DNA from: Leucogyrophana mollusca
Taxonomy: Eukaryota > Basidiomycota > Agaricomycetes > Boletales
Reading direction: 5' to 3'
Length of the DNA: 64,000 nt
NCBI GenBank assembly: GCA_021014945.1
Contig: MU266336.1
Span: forward strand, 62,001-126,000
The translations under genes and the position numbers were made by a program. The notes under the pieces are model-generated. The model was not told the DNA's origin. It worked only from the letters and a program-made list of their open reading frames with translations, and did no database searches. Numbering within the stretch: position 1 is the stretch's first letter; each line of letters starts with the position of its first letter. Positions 31,865 to 45,300 of this stretch are shown here, piece by piece.

Positions 31865-33058
31865 GATGGTCGCTGATTATATTTTATAGAGAAAGATAAG
31901 GGAAAGTGGGTGAAAGCTGGGGACTATCCATCGCGTCCGACGAGGTTTAAATAGTGAAACCGCGGGTCGGACCCAGATGACCACGATATATCATGGTGGG
32001 AGTCTCCACAAGATCCCGCGAATGGCAGGACAGGAACTTCAGCCGAACTCCAGGCCTGTCTCTCAAAATTTCATCCAAGCAAGTGGCGGCTCGGTGTCGG
32101 GCGACGGGATTTGCATTGACCCTTTACGGAAAACCCTGAAGAACACCGCCACGTGGGAAGTCTCGCGTGGCCATGCCACGATGCACCAAACCTTAACGGC
32201 GACAGCTTTAGCCTTTTTGCCTCCATGTCCGACGTTTCGGCGGTCGGACGTTGACCCACTGGCAGACTGAACACATGGTAGGTCGAGCATGTGCGTATGC
32301 GAAGATCGAGGTGAGCATATTCAACGAATAATCGAGTACTTGCGACGTGCAAAGACGGTACCGGCGCCTACTGACGCCCACGATGCCAAGGCCCTAGCTT
32401 GTCTCCTCTGAAATGCCACAACCCTCAGATCGGTTCCGTCACTGAATAGCAACTAGAACTATATGATCCAACTTCTGGTGGCCCGGCCCTGGTTGGCACC
32501 ACGCTCGTATCACCGCGCAGAGTTCCGGATCCTCCACACGTTTTGTCGACTGCCAGGGATGTCAGGTGTGCTTCTTCCAAAGACTCTTACTTGCAGCCCA
32601 GAACGCCCCACGAGTTATACAGCTCTTCCTGCGAGCTCGGACATGATGTTCCAAGTTGTTTTCCAGGCTTCCAGCTGTGCCTCAGCACCCTGAAGCACCC
32701 TGCTAACCTGGTGAATGTCGGATTGAGCACTATCGCCGTCATTGACACCTGGCCGCCGCGGTCCGGCATACCCACCCCATAGTCCTGTCATGCACAAGTC
32801 ATGCTTGTCATCTCGACAACTGCGGTCCCTTGTTAACGTGAGCCCCGGCGGTCCGGGGGCGCCAGTGTCAATCTAAAGACTAACCCCTGACTCATTTTAT
32901 GTTCTTGCATCGGGTTTCTCTCCCGATGGATATCTTAGGTTTAGCAGGAACGGGTGGTGAAACTGAGACAAACAGAACCTAAGTTCTCATATTGTTTCAC
33001 GGTGAAACTCGTAAGGCCTATACCAGCCTCGGTACAAAGGACGAACATGAGGTGCAGC
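31865..33058. other. Intergenic between MIOX and aldo-keto reductase genes
   Basis: About 1.2 kb. Frames at 31977-32270 and 32463-32693 are short, overlap on both strands and resemble no family. It holds the MIOX promoter and the reductase 3' UTR. No repeat was recognised. Confidence 0.5.
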
Positions 33059-34506
33059 TTAAAGTGCGCCTTTGACTGGCCAGTTGTCAAAGCCCAGGTC
33101 GATACCTGCAGGTATATCACGTCAGGATATTCGCGACTAGTAGTGGACTTTCACTTACCCCAGGGTGGCATGATGAGTCTGCGTGGCCGAGGAGACGAGG
33201 ATCAGTAAAACGTTTGCACGTCTTATGAATGATGTTGGCTAACCGTTTCTGCTTCCCACCTGCCGCGACGCCATCCAATACCGCAACGTCCTCGGGCGTC
33301 AATTTCTGGAATGCCGCAAGGGCACCGGTGAAGTTTGACTCGATACGTGAAGGCGTAACAGATTTCGGGAGAACGACAACGTCCTTTGCAACTGTGGGGA
33401 GGTTGGATTAAAAAGCGGCCCCAGTAATGGTGGGGAACCACTTACGAAGGTATCCGAGGAGAACATCGGAGGTCTGCAGGCCATATTTCTTCGCTATCTC
33501 TGAAGCAGTCTCGTTGGCTAGCAGGGGAGAATTTGTCGAGCCAAGGGGTGAGTAGGCTTGGGGTACAATTGTCTTGGACTTCAAGTACTCGAGGAGCTTG
33601 AGTTGAGGGTTGTACAGATGGAGCTCCAGCTATGATCCTTCAAAGTCAGCTCAGAGTCGAGATACGAGGCACTAGAGCCTCACTTGATCAACAGCAGGGA
33701 TAATTTCTGCTGTTGGCAAAATCTTATCGAGCATCTTCTCCGAGAAGTTGGATGCGCCAATGGACTTGACCTTGCCTGTCGTTTGAGAAACTATCAGCAT
33801 TGACCAAGCAATCCAGCACGGCGCACATACCCTTCTTCACCATAGCCTCCATACCCTTCCAGGTATCCTTGAGTTCCCAACTTTCGTCGATATCCCGATT
33901 GCCGTTTGGACGGGTGGGGAATACAGGATGGTTTCCGTTGGGGTTCATAGCAACTGGCCAGTGGATGAGGTATACTGGATGGCTGAGTTGTAAGCACCGC
34001 AGCAGAAGGCTTGTCACAGGCGACTTACGGTCGAGGTAATCGGTCCCCAAGTTGGCAAGCGTCTGGTCCAGGCATTCTTCGACACGACTATGGTACGTTC
34101 CCCAGAGCTTGCTGGTAATCTGCGGCGCAATTTTGATCTAAGGCCCTTACGATGCCGGTGGTATAGAGGTGCAACTCACGAACACCTCCGATCTCGGTAC
34201 ACCAGATGCCCGAAGACCCTCGCCAACTTCCTTCTCATTGCCGTAGGCCCTGGCAACATAGGCGAGCGAATGAGCGATAGACGAGGGGGAAATCACAGAA
34301 ACTTACCAGGCGCAATCGATGTGCCTGTACCCTTTCCTCAGAGCTTCTTCGACCGCCCGGGAAACTTCATTCGGTTTCGATTGCCATGTTCCTGTTCAGA
34401 GGGTAAGCCTGGACCGTCTCGAGCTCGCCGCTGCAAAGGAGAGCTTACCGAGTCCCACAGCGGGGATGGTCTCTCCGTTGTTGAGCTTGATAAGTGGCGA
34501 GGTCAT
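33059..34506 (-). CDS. NAD(P)H-dependent aldo-keto reductase (AKR)
   Basis: Starts [20 protein letters not shown] at 34506. Successive exons give [20 protein letters not shown] with [136 protein letters not shown], and [16 protein letters not shown]. The catalytic tetrad (Asp and Tyr in HIDCAWAYGNE, Lys in TSKLW, His in IHWP) and the coenzyme-binding PKS...R motif are present. The last two exons give the usual AKR ending [20 protein letters not shown] before the stop at 33059. Family knowledge: such fungal AKRs reduce aldoses, glucuronate or glyceraldehyde. Its position behind MIOX suggests glucuronate, but this is inference. Confidence 0.92.
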
Positions 34507-35567
34507 GGATAGAGGGAGTCTTGGGAAAGGACTTGGGGGGCTCGGGTTCATCGATCTGGGGCTTTATCCACCGAGATAGACGTGTGCGGACCGGTCGGTC
34601 CGTATCCAAGTTTGCGCGATCGTGACTGACAGGACGCTCCAGGACGCCCCGCACAAAAAGATGCTGAGAGAAGTATTCGAGATGGGGTTCCGCATCCCGA
34701 AAACTTGGCCCGTATAATGAGGTGGCCTGGTCATGGGTGCTGGACCAAAGTCTCAAAGCTGACTCTTATTCAGCCACCGGGCTGGCTTAAAGCTTCCAGC
34801 TGAGTTATATGTAGCCCGAGCGTCTTGTTCCAAACGTTTCCGAATGTTCTTTGGAACTTTGAATCTCAGTTCCAGCGTTGGTCTTCGGCCAGCGAATATA
34901 AGCGTCGCCACACAGTGCCACACCTGGCAGAGTTGAACGGATAAAATTCCAGCGCCGCATCGCCGCATCTGAACGCGAAGCGTCATAGTGTCAGCGGCAT
35001 CCGGGAGCATTTGTGCTCTTCCACCTACACCCATCACGATTCACCCGACTTCACCCTGCCAGACTTCACATCAGGGAGAGGTGCAAATATACAGCGCAGG
35101 TACTCACTTTTGTTACAGACAAAGTGTTTAACTACGTCTTGATAGCGCCTATCGTGATACGATTTTGTCGCGCGGCCGTGCGCAGATTTTGGAATGAGAA
35201 AATATTGGGAAGATTTTGGGGAAGATTCAACGATTCGCCCTCAGTGAAGCCTTTTTGCGATGACTTTGTCCACGTCAGTGTTAACATCAATACCGAGGAA
35301 TTCGACAGCATTCAGACGATCATGACGTGCAGTGTGGCTACAAGGTTATGGACTCGGAGCCTCAGAGGACCCTCTTTTACGTTCGGCTGATGGACTTCCG
35401 CATTGGAGTCCATCACAAAAGTAACGTTACCGCCTCGTGCAGTCTTGGGCGACTCAATCGAGTTTGAAAGGAACTCTATTTCATCGGACGTCGCGTTCTT
35501 TCTTTTGCGACCAGACCCCCACTAAAACTCTTCGTATTCTACACTTTCGACAAGGCTTTGGGTCGTT
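34507..35567. other. Divergent intergenic region between the AKR and DDX60-like genes
   Basis: About 1.06 kb. The plus-strand frame 35013-35390 lacks family resemblance and is followed by stops; I do not annotate it. Presumed promoters of both flanking genes. Confidence 0.5.
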
Positions 35568-38500
35568 ATGGATCTCGAGGAGTTCGAGACAGTCGATGAG
35601 GGACTCTTTACTCGAGACACATCATTCGGTTCACAGCAGTCTGCTGCTCAAGCGCTGGCATGGATCGATGCAAACTGGTACACCCCTACTAGTCGATACT
35701 CTCGATGGATGGATCTGCTTGGCGATTACGCTGGATCTGAGCCTTTCGTGATTGACGGTAACTACTCCTGTTTCTTTGAGCGTTTGCCACAACTCATCTC
35801 ACTGTTGGTCAGGGCACTCGTTAATCCAGATGGTCCTCGATGACCCTCTTCTCGCGATTGCCTCTCCCGGGGGTAAATTCACTCTGGCACAGTGTTTATC
35901 TGTTATTTATACAGATCCATTTCAGACCCCAGTTTTCAGGTTTTGCATGCTATCCACGCCTTAGAACGTCTGCTGAACGAGTTTGTTAAACGATCGGCCA
36001 TCTTCGATGTCGTCTTTTTTGACAGAACTCGACACATGACGCTGCAGACAGGTGAATCGCAGTTTATAGTCGCATCGCGAACACTTGCACGGCGGTTGCT
36101 TTTCAACCACTTGCGCACTCTGGAGCAAGTCCGCGTCTACGCCTTCGAGGATATTTCAGATCGAGGATGGAAAGAATACCAAATGATGAACAAGGTAAAG
36201 ACGAAGTCTGACACGGTAACCTATCAATGATCTCACCGTGCTGTGCAGCCGATGTTCGTCATGACTCACGACGGAGGCCAATTAAATGCTCAAGCATTAC
36301 AGAACATATTTAAAGCCCAAAAGGTCCTATGCCAACGCATGTTCATCTTTGACTTGCTTAGCGACGGGCTCGCCGTGACGTTGCTCCCCGTGGCTGAGTT
36401 CAGGGATTCAAAAGTATTGTCGTTGCTATACCGTTCTCCTTCTATACTGACACCTCTGAAGATATTATCGTTTGTGTACGAATCGAAGCTCAGTCTCCGA
36501 GCGGGGCTCCCTGCTGCTGTTGTCACTGCGGCAGGCGCAGCCTACGCAGCCCTTAATGTCAGAGAAACCAAAGGCCAGATGTTCGGCCAACTCCGTCCTC
36601 TCCACAGCAGCCCGGTTCGAGATGCCGATGCCGATGATGGAACTGTACTCAAGGAGCTCCTGAATGTCTACTTGTCCACCAATGCCGGCGGCGATCATTC
36701 AGAATTGCTTCACGCATTCGTCATGCATTGTATACTACTTAAAAACCTATCTGTGCAAGACCGTGCTCGGCGCCTGGAGGACATCCACCCTCCCCTAACC
36801 GCCAAACTGCTGAACACCTTCCTCCCGAGTATATTGCAGGCTACGGAGATGGCTGTTGCGTCCACTAACTCTACCATCGACATAGATGGCAGAGTGTACC
36901 TTTCACTCCTTCGTTGTTTGGCGGAAAACAGCGACGTCCCGCTACAAGATATTGTCGGGCCCGATGTCCACCAGTTATACGGAGAGATAATCACCACCTC
37001 TAACTATGGTCGCCCAGACTATTCACGTTTGACCGGTCAATTCCTACCTTGCTCTATGCCAAATCCCGCCGCCAATCCCACCGACACCAGACTTCTTCCC
37101 TTCAGTAATGTAGTATTCGACGGGCTTTCTACCATCCACGTCCAAGTCGAAGATGAAGGGAACCTCGAGGAAGAACTGTCCCCAGCTGCTGAGCATTTCG
37201 ACGTCGGGGTGCTGTTCTCCGATACTCAGCACTGGCATAATCACCGCAAGGCTATCTTGCCAAAGCACCTTGGAGGCGAGGCACCTGCGCCTCTTACCGA
37301 CAAAAAGCGCTGGAAAAAGCTTCGTGATAATCAGCGTTTCATGAAAGTGCTTCAAGACCAGGCGGGAACACTAACCGGAGCCCTCGGCGCGGCTCTCCAA
37401 CAGATCAAAATACCTCCCGCATCCACCTCGTCAAGCCTACGTAACACCATCAAGGTCTGTCTTTCCCCCCTATCACGCCCTTTATTTTTGTACTGAGCCG
37501 AATCTTTCGCAGAAGCCGTCCCAGCCACGTCAGAGTGGTAAAACTGCAGCGAAACCATCTAAGGCTGACGTGATAAGGCAAGAAAATGCGGCGAGGAAGA
37601 TCCAGAAGCAAGATAGTGACTCCTCCGTCTGGTTGCGCGATCGCATCAAAGAGATGGAAACATTGAGGTTATCGTACGGTCCTTTAGATCGGCACTTTGT
37701 CGCATTGGAACGGAACCCGAGATCGAAAGAGCCTCTCGTCGCTATTGAGATGAAGCTGTATCGCATACACTTGCTCCTCCATGAGTGGGTCCTCGAGGCT
37801 GATCGTGAATCCGTGTCTATTCGCGACAAGTACACCGTGTCGGTCATGCGGCTCATCAAGGATATCAGGGATATCGAGCAGACAACCGGAGAAATCCTGA
37901 AGGCCGTAATCAGCGTACTAATATCTCTCGGATTCAATGACTACATCGACGCACTTACTGTTCATCCACCACTTGGAGACGACCGTCGACTGTGTTTCCA
38001 GTTCATCAAACTCGTCCGATCAAAAACAAAGGCTCCGGTTCACGACTTCATGCATATCCAGGAAGATCCGGTCGTCTGGCAACTGCGTCTCTTTGGTGAA
38101 TATATGGACAGGAGCATGGACAGCCAATCTGACGCTCGCGTTGCCTTTAAGCCCGATGCGTGGCAAAGGGAGGTCCTTGACGCGATCGACCAGGACATGT
38201 CGTTGCTCGTTGTCGGTGAGTGACGTAGCGTACGTGGCACGCCTGTGGCTAACGGCGATGAATTAGCGCCCACCAGTGCAGGGAAGACGTTCATATCCTA
38301 CTACGCTATGGAGAAAGTCCTAAGAAATTCTGACGATGGTGTTCTTGTCTATATCGCGCCAACGAAGGCCCTGGTCAGTCAGATCGCTGCAGAGATTTAC
38401 GCTCGTTTCAGTAAAGACCTCCATGGCAGTGAGTTATAAAACCCTTCACTTCATTGCCGTGCCTCATTCTTTATCCAGGAAGTTGCTGGGCTGTTCATAC

Positions 38501-41500
38501 ACGTGACTATCGCATTCACGACCCGCAAAACTGTCAGATCCTTGTAACAGTGCCCGAAGTTCTCGCCATCATGCTCCTCTCGCCGCCATTGGCCAAAATA
38601 TGGACCCCGCGTGTTAAATGGTATGCTCGTTAGAGAAGGAACATCGGCGCCTTGCTGATCAGGGCTATATTTAGTATCGTACTCGACGAAATCCACACTA
38701 TTGGGCAGCAGGAAGGTGGTGCAGTATGGGAGCAGATTCTCCTATTGGCGCCTTGTCCTATCATGTGAGCCGAATCACTCTCGATGCGAGGTTTAATTCA
38801 CATTCTCTTTATAGCGGGCTTTCTGCAACCGTTGGTGCACCCGAGAAGTTCAACCAGTGGCTCGGAGCAGTTCAAGAAGCAGGAGGATTCAAGCACAAAT
38901 TCGTGCATCACCCTCATCGTTATTCCCATCTGCGAAAGTACTTCTATAACGTGCACCAGTCCTCTGGGACTAGGTTTCAGTCACTGGATACGTACCACTC
39001 AACACAGCGGATGAGATTCCTGCACCCGATCACAATGTTATCTTTTGGGACAAGATCCCTTCCTTCGGATCTCTCGCTGGAGGCATCCGACACGTGGGCT
39101 CTTTTCAACGCGTTGAGGTCTTCAGGCGATATACTACCGGACGCGTTGGCAGCACTGGAGCCATCTTCGTTCTTTTCTAAGAACAGGCTGCTTCAGCAGA
39201 AGGATGTGATCGAATACGAGGCTGCGTTGAAAAACACGTTGATACCAATGTTGGCCTCCTTCGATCCTCGCGACTCCACCTCAGCGTTGTCTCGTATTAT
39301 CGCCCATCTTCAAGATGACTTCCTTTCTCGCACCCCAGCGGAGACATTGAATGCTCGGCCTGGTCGGAAAGTATTGAGAGGCAACCTCATCAACCTCGTA
39401 TCGGATCTTCACGTCCAGAATGATCTCGTGCGTGATATGCGTTGGGTCCACTACTCCGCTCACTAGTCTTGTTCAGCCCGCGATCCTTTTTTCTTTCGAT
39501 CGTACAGATTGCGAAATCATGGCAACAGATCTTCTTCGCATTCTACAGGTGAAGGAAGAACTATGGCGCGAGGGAAACGCGGAGTGGAAGAGGACAGTAA
39601 GCGAATGGGAAGCATGGCAGGCTCGTGCAAAGGACCGCGAACGTCTTGCAGCAAAGGCCAAGAAGCAAAAAAAGGACTCAGATGCGCCGCTTCCAGCCCA
39701 AGATCATGAATGGCAAGCATCCTTCGACCCAGAAGACCCGATGCCACAGTTTTCATTTGCAGGCCAACACACGTACTCGAAAAGCGACCTCGAAGGTGAC
39801 ATCAAGAGCCTTGGATGGATTTTTCCTCCTCTTCCGGATTGGGCTATACCGTGCCTCAAACGGGGAATAGCTGTCCATCACTCCGGTATGAACAAGCGTT
39901 ATCGTTCTCTTGTTGAGAGGTATGTGTAGCCTGTTTATTGAGTTGCTGTGACTGAGCGTCTTGCAAGCCTCTTCCGTCGGGGTTTCCTTCGTGTCGTCTT
40001 TGCGACTGGTATGTGTCTCTTCTGGTTGACCTTCCTTACCGTGTAACTCACAAGGGTCTAGGAACCCTGGCTTTGGGCATCAATGCCCCGGCTAAGACAT
40101 CTGTGTTTTGTGGCGACTCGCCGTACCTCACAGCGCTAATGGTGGGTTATTTAACATCCCTTCTACATCCAAACTCTGCTCAGCAATCTACAGTACCGAC
40201 AATGCGCCGGTCGCGCCGGGCGTCGAGGATATGACCTCCTTGGGAAGGTTGTGTTCTATGGCCTCACGATGAACAGAGTACAGCGGCTCATACTGTCGAA
40301 GCTCCCGTCTCTTGGAGCAAATTTCCCCATTACGTCCACTCTCATTCTCCGCCTATTCAACGTCCTGGAAGGATCAGACTATGCTGAGGCCGCGGTGAAA
40401 TCCGTCCAGCGAATCTTCCGCCTGCCTCAGATCAGCTTTGCCTCCGGGGAAGGGAAAGATCAGTTACTTCACCATCTTCGCTTCAGCATTGACTATCTGC
40501 GACGCGCGCACCTGCTCGACGGAGAAGGAAAGCCCTTGAATCTTTTCGGGATCGCGGGGCATCTGTATTACACGGAACCCAGTAACTTCGCCCTTGTCGC
40601 CCTGTTGCGAAATGGTGTCTTTCATCGGATTTGTTCACAACCAAGCCTTATATCTGCGAAGCGGGACTTTATCCTACTCATGTGCCATCTTTTCGGCCGT
40701 CGCTACTTGCCGAGCTCTTATGCTACAAACGAGAAGCTCGCAGCTATCATCAAAAAGTCGCCGTCGATGGTTGTTCTCCCCGCCCTTCCCGAGGATGTTC
40801 GTCAAGTGCTCGAGGAGCATGATCGCGAAATCTTGCGGGTTTTCACTGGCTACGCGCTTACATACGGATCCCAGTACCAGGCTCAATTAGGCCCAGACAC
40901 TCGCCTGCCCCTGAGCAAGAGAGACATCTCTGGGGATTCCACAGAAGAAACCTCGCTGATTCGCAGCTACTTGCAGAGTACCGCTATTCCAGTCGTCGCT
41001 CGGTCGTGTTTTGTCGCGAATTCGGGGCACGGAGACGAGTTCAGAAGTGTCCAGCAGCTCGTGCAAACCGCTCGTCAGGGGCTTTGTCTCAACGAACATG
41101 TTATCCCTTCCTTCGAGCATATTACCACTCTCCCACTCGAAGGGGACAACCAAGTTGTCCTCAACGCGTACTTGCTGGACTTTTACATTCATGGGCAAAC
41201 CGGTGCTCTGGCCCATGCTAACGGCATCAGACGGGGGGACGTCTGGTATCTCTTACAGGAGTTTGTGCTCACGTTGAAGACAGTCCGCGGAGTTTTAGAG
41301 CAGTTGCTGCAAAAGATGTCGAAAGACTCTATCGTCAACGAGGAAGGCACGGATACGTTCGAACTGGACAGCGGGTATGCCTCGTATGACCCAACTGAAA
41401 TGGACGAAGGGGACGAGGGTAGTATGGTGGGCTCAAGACCAAGGGGCGTATCCGATTCGGACTGGAGGGTATACAAAGTGGCAAATAGTGCTTTGGAGGA

Positions 41501-41534
41501 GTTTGAGGAAAAATACAGAGCAATGTGGGCGTAG
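35568..41534 (+). CDS. DDX60-like Ski2-family DExH RNA helicase (about 1,800 aa)
   Basis: Starts [20 protein letters not shown] at 35568. A long N-terminal region is conserved in DDX60 proteins ([20 protein letters not shown] followed by [10 protein letters not shown]). The helicase core follows: APTSAGKTF (Walker A, near 38268), [33 protein letters not shown] at 38682-38696 (motif II, DEIH), [12 protein letters not shown] (motif III), [44 protein letters not shown] and [12 protein letters not shown] (motif VI, near 40199-40234). The C-terminal region extends to [10 protein letters not shown]. Short introns separate most helicase motifs; the exon 36243-37487 and the last exon (from about 40198) are long. 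Family knowledge: animal DDX60 is linked to antiviral RNA sensing, while the fungal role is unclear. I see no broken motif. Confidence 0.92.
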
Positions 41535-42329
41535 AATATTCTGGTCATGCTATTTATCCACCTCGGTGCTGTCAAGGGGTAGGGAAACCCTGCGCCTGGA
41601 GGTAGTGACGGACTCTGTGCTTGTATGAAGTTGTAATCTTACTATCTTGACCGAAAAGACGCGTTCGCCAACCGTTCAACACCGTCATCTCACACCCAAC
41701 AGTTGAGCTTCAGTATGCTGGACATAGCGTTGAGAGAGGGTGAGACTATTAGCTTGGAATGGACCCATAGAGGAGACTGGCCAATCAGACGGAGGAAAGA
41801 CCTGGGGAAGGTTGCAACATGGACTTGATTGCTCGCAGTCGCACAAATGTCGCAGACCGTCGCCAGTGCTCTGTCAAGATTTCCGACACTATTTGTTATA
41901 TGTACTTAGAGCCTTGCCAGGACGAACCGACTGCGACTCACTCGGCTGCTGTGTGGGCTTGCTGTGGGCCCATGATGGTGGTTCTGATAACTCCTTGGTT
42001 CTAACCCGAGCTCCCCTGCCATGCGCAATATGTCCCTCGCGACGTCGTTGGCCTCCTTCGTGTTCTGCGGACACAATGACTGGTGCAGACCTACTTATCG
42101 TTTGGTAGAAAACGTCGGAGCCAAGCGCTCGGTGGGACTCCGTCGGACTCGGCTTCGCCCTCGTGAGCGGCGACAAGTGGTTATTACATACGAAACAGTA
42201 CTATCGGACCTTCCAATGAAGTCACGGTCAATTCCATGCTCCATCCGAACATTTCACATCGTCTCACTTTCCTTCCCTTCCATTTCCTATGTTCCTTTGA
42301 GCTGCAGTATTGAGTAACATTGCAGCGAG
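41535..42329. other. Intergenic between DDX60-like and DHTKD1-like genes
   Basis: About 800 bp with no supported exon. It contains the presumed promoter of the dehydrogenase gene. Confidence 0.6.
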
Positions 42330-45300
42330 ATGCAACGAACAGACGCGTCTATGAGGCTCATTGCTAAGGGCCTCAAGTCCAGGTCGTCCTTGATCCGAAA
42401 GTATCACGACGAGTCCTTTGGCTTTCGCAAAGCGCGAGACTTTTCGCTCCCGGACTGTGAGCATTGCAGCGAAGTCCGAATTCAGCTTCCCTAACGTACT
42501 TGCTCCGTAGATTCGCCTGCTCAGTTGCAGAACCGTGCCCAGAACGCACCCCTGCTTCGTTACGTCGACTCGCTCCGGACCCATGGTCACCGAGCTGCGA
42601 GTATTGACCCGCTGGACCTCTTGCAGCGCGAGCGAGTCGCCGCCATCGATCCTGCGCGCTATGGGCTCGTGGATGAAGAGAAGAAGTATGATATCAACGG
42701 AATTTTGTGGACTCGCCCCATTGGTGCAGAAGTCGAGCAAGACGCGAAGGATAACTGGTGGACCCTCGGAGAAATCACGCGTTACCTGAATGCAGTCTAT
42801 GTCGGGCGTATCGCATACGAGTACATGGACCTGCCGTCTAAGACCGAGCGGCTTTGGTTCTCTCACCTTCTCGAGGCACCCCCACTGCGCGACGCACAAC
42901 CTGATTTCGAGGGGAAGCAAAAGCGCATACACAGCTTGCTTGCTCGCAGCGAGACGTTTGATAACTTTCTGCAGGCAAAGTTCCCCAATTTGAAGCGGTA
43001 TGGACTCGAGGGCGGTGAGTCGATGTTACCCGCCCTCGACGCGCTCTTTTCTGTGTCCTCTCAAGGTAATGTCACGCTTATGGTGGCATACGCGCTGCTG
43101 CTCACGGCTCTACGTTGCAGCTGGTATCCAGCACATAATCCTTGCCATGCCCCATCGCGGACGTCTAAATCTTCTGACCGACTTACTGGGGTATTCACCT
43201 ACGGCCTTATTCCACAAGATCAAAGGAGGTGCAGAGATACCCGAAGAGCTCGGGGTCTCGGGCGACGTTATCAGTCACCTGGGTATGCTATAGTCGTCGA
43301 TAGTAACCAAATCCGCCATAGAACTGACAACTATGTCCCAGTTGCTTCGCCTACGTTGCAGTACAGTGGTGCGACGGATCCTATCAAGGTCTCGCTTCAG
43401 CCGAATCCCTCCCATCTCGGTGTGTAGCCACTACATGCTTCTAGGTACTGGTATATGAACTTACCCTCACTCAGAGGCTGTTAACCCGGTTGCTCTTGGT
43501 AAAGCCCGTGCGAAGCAGTTCACTCTCTTGAAGACCTCGTCAGAGGACTGCAAACTCGGTGACAAGGTCATGTGTGTTCAGCTGCACGGCGATGCGAGCT
43601 TCACGGGTCAAGGTGTGGTTATGGAAACTCTGGGACTGAGTAAGCGATTTGCGATGCGTGGCGTGTTGCTACGGCACTCATCAATACATTAGGCAATCTA
43701 CCACGCTTTACAACGGGCGGGAGTGTACATATTGTGGTCAAGTGAGTATCATGTTTACTGCTACGTTGATCGACACTGACTGCTTGTGCACCATTCAGTA
43801 ATAGGTAAGAGTATGGCGCTCTGTGGTCGATTTATCACTCACTCTTATGCAGTATCGGTTATACAACTCCTTCGTCTGGAGCGCGCTCGTCGCTATACTG
43901 TTCGGACATCGCAAAGATGATCAATTGCCCTGTTCTCCATGTGAACGGTGACTACCCCGAAGGTAAGCTCTCACAATGGTCAGGAGGCACACGATTGATT
44001 TATTGGGTTCTGTAGATGTTGTGCGCGCTGTGGAGATTGCGTTCAAATATCGACACTATTTCCGAAAGGTATAACTTGCCGTCATTATCCTGCGGGCTGT
44101 AGCCTGAGATGCTCACAAACAACAGGACATAGTTATTGACTTGATCGTATATCGTCGATGGTTAGTACCTCTATGTGCTCGCTGGTGCATAGCTGAGCGA
44201 TATTGTCCAGGGGACATAACGAGCTCGACGAGCCTGCGTACACTCAACCACTCATGTACCAGAAGATTCGGTCTAGACGCTCCGTGCCCAACCTATACGA
44301 GGACAAACTGATTGTACGTCTCTCATCACTCCGCCCGCGCTCACCTCTAACCTGGTCTCCATCCCTGACAGAGAGACTTGGTGGTTACACAAGAGTCTGC
44401 TTCTACCCTCCGCTCGTCATACAAAGCACACCTCGAAGATCAGCTCGCGCAGGTCTCATCCTACAAGCCTTTTGCATCTATGCTGGATGACCAGTGGGCG
44501 GGAATGGTGTGGCCGGCGAGCGCCGAAGCTGTGAGGAACCCCGACACGGGTGTAGATAGGGAGGCGTTGGTTAAAATCGGGAACGCGAGTGTCACTGTTC
44601 CCAGTGATTTTGTCAGTGTCTTGTCCTGGTAAGGCAAAGGGATTTGGCGTTTGTTGACGGATATTGTTCTGCAGGAGATACACCCACGCTTGCAGAGACA
44701 TGTCAAACATCGGTTACAGAGTGTTGAGAGCGGGAAGGGGCTAGACTGGGCCACTGCGGAGGTACGTCTCTCAGAGAGGCGGCGTTGCTGGTTGATAAAA
44801 CTGTGCTTGCAGGCGATGGCGTTTGGATCACTAACGCGCGAGGGGTGCGATGTGCGGATTGCTGGCCAGGACGTAGGTAGGGGCACGTTCAGCCATAGGT
44901 GCGTTATAATCTTCGATCCCTTTTGAAGCTGCCCTTAGTGACACCCCCCAGACATGCGATGTTGGTAGATCAAAAGACCGAAGACGTTGTCGTGCCGCTC
45001 AATTCAGCACTAGATTCAACAGGGAAGCTTGAGATTGCGAACAGTATGTCGATGCGCGCTAAATTGTGTTTAAGCGAGGTGGCTGATTGCACATATAGGT
45101 TCGTTGAGCGAGATGGCGGTCCTTGGTGTATGTATCCGGGGTGTCGGCGAAGGTTTTACCGGTTCCTGACTTCCACCTCTAGTTCGAATACGGCGCGAGC
45201 TGGGAGAGACCAAACCTACTGGCTATCTGGGAAGCTCAGGTGTGTTTTTCTTTGGTGGGGGAAACTTTGCTTGACTCACGCATTCCCGATAGTTCGGAGA

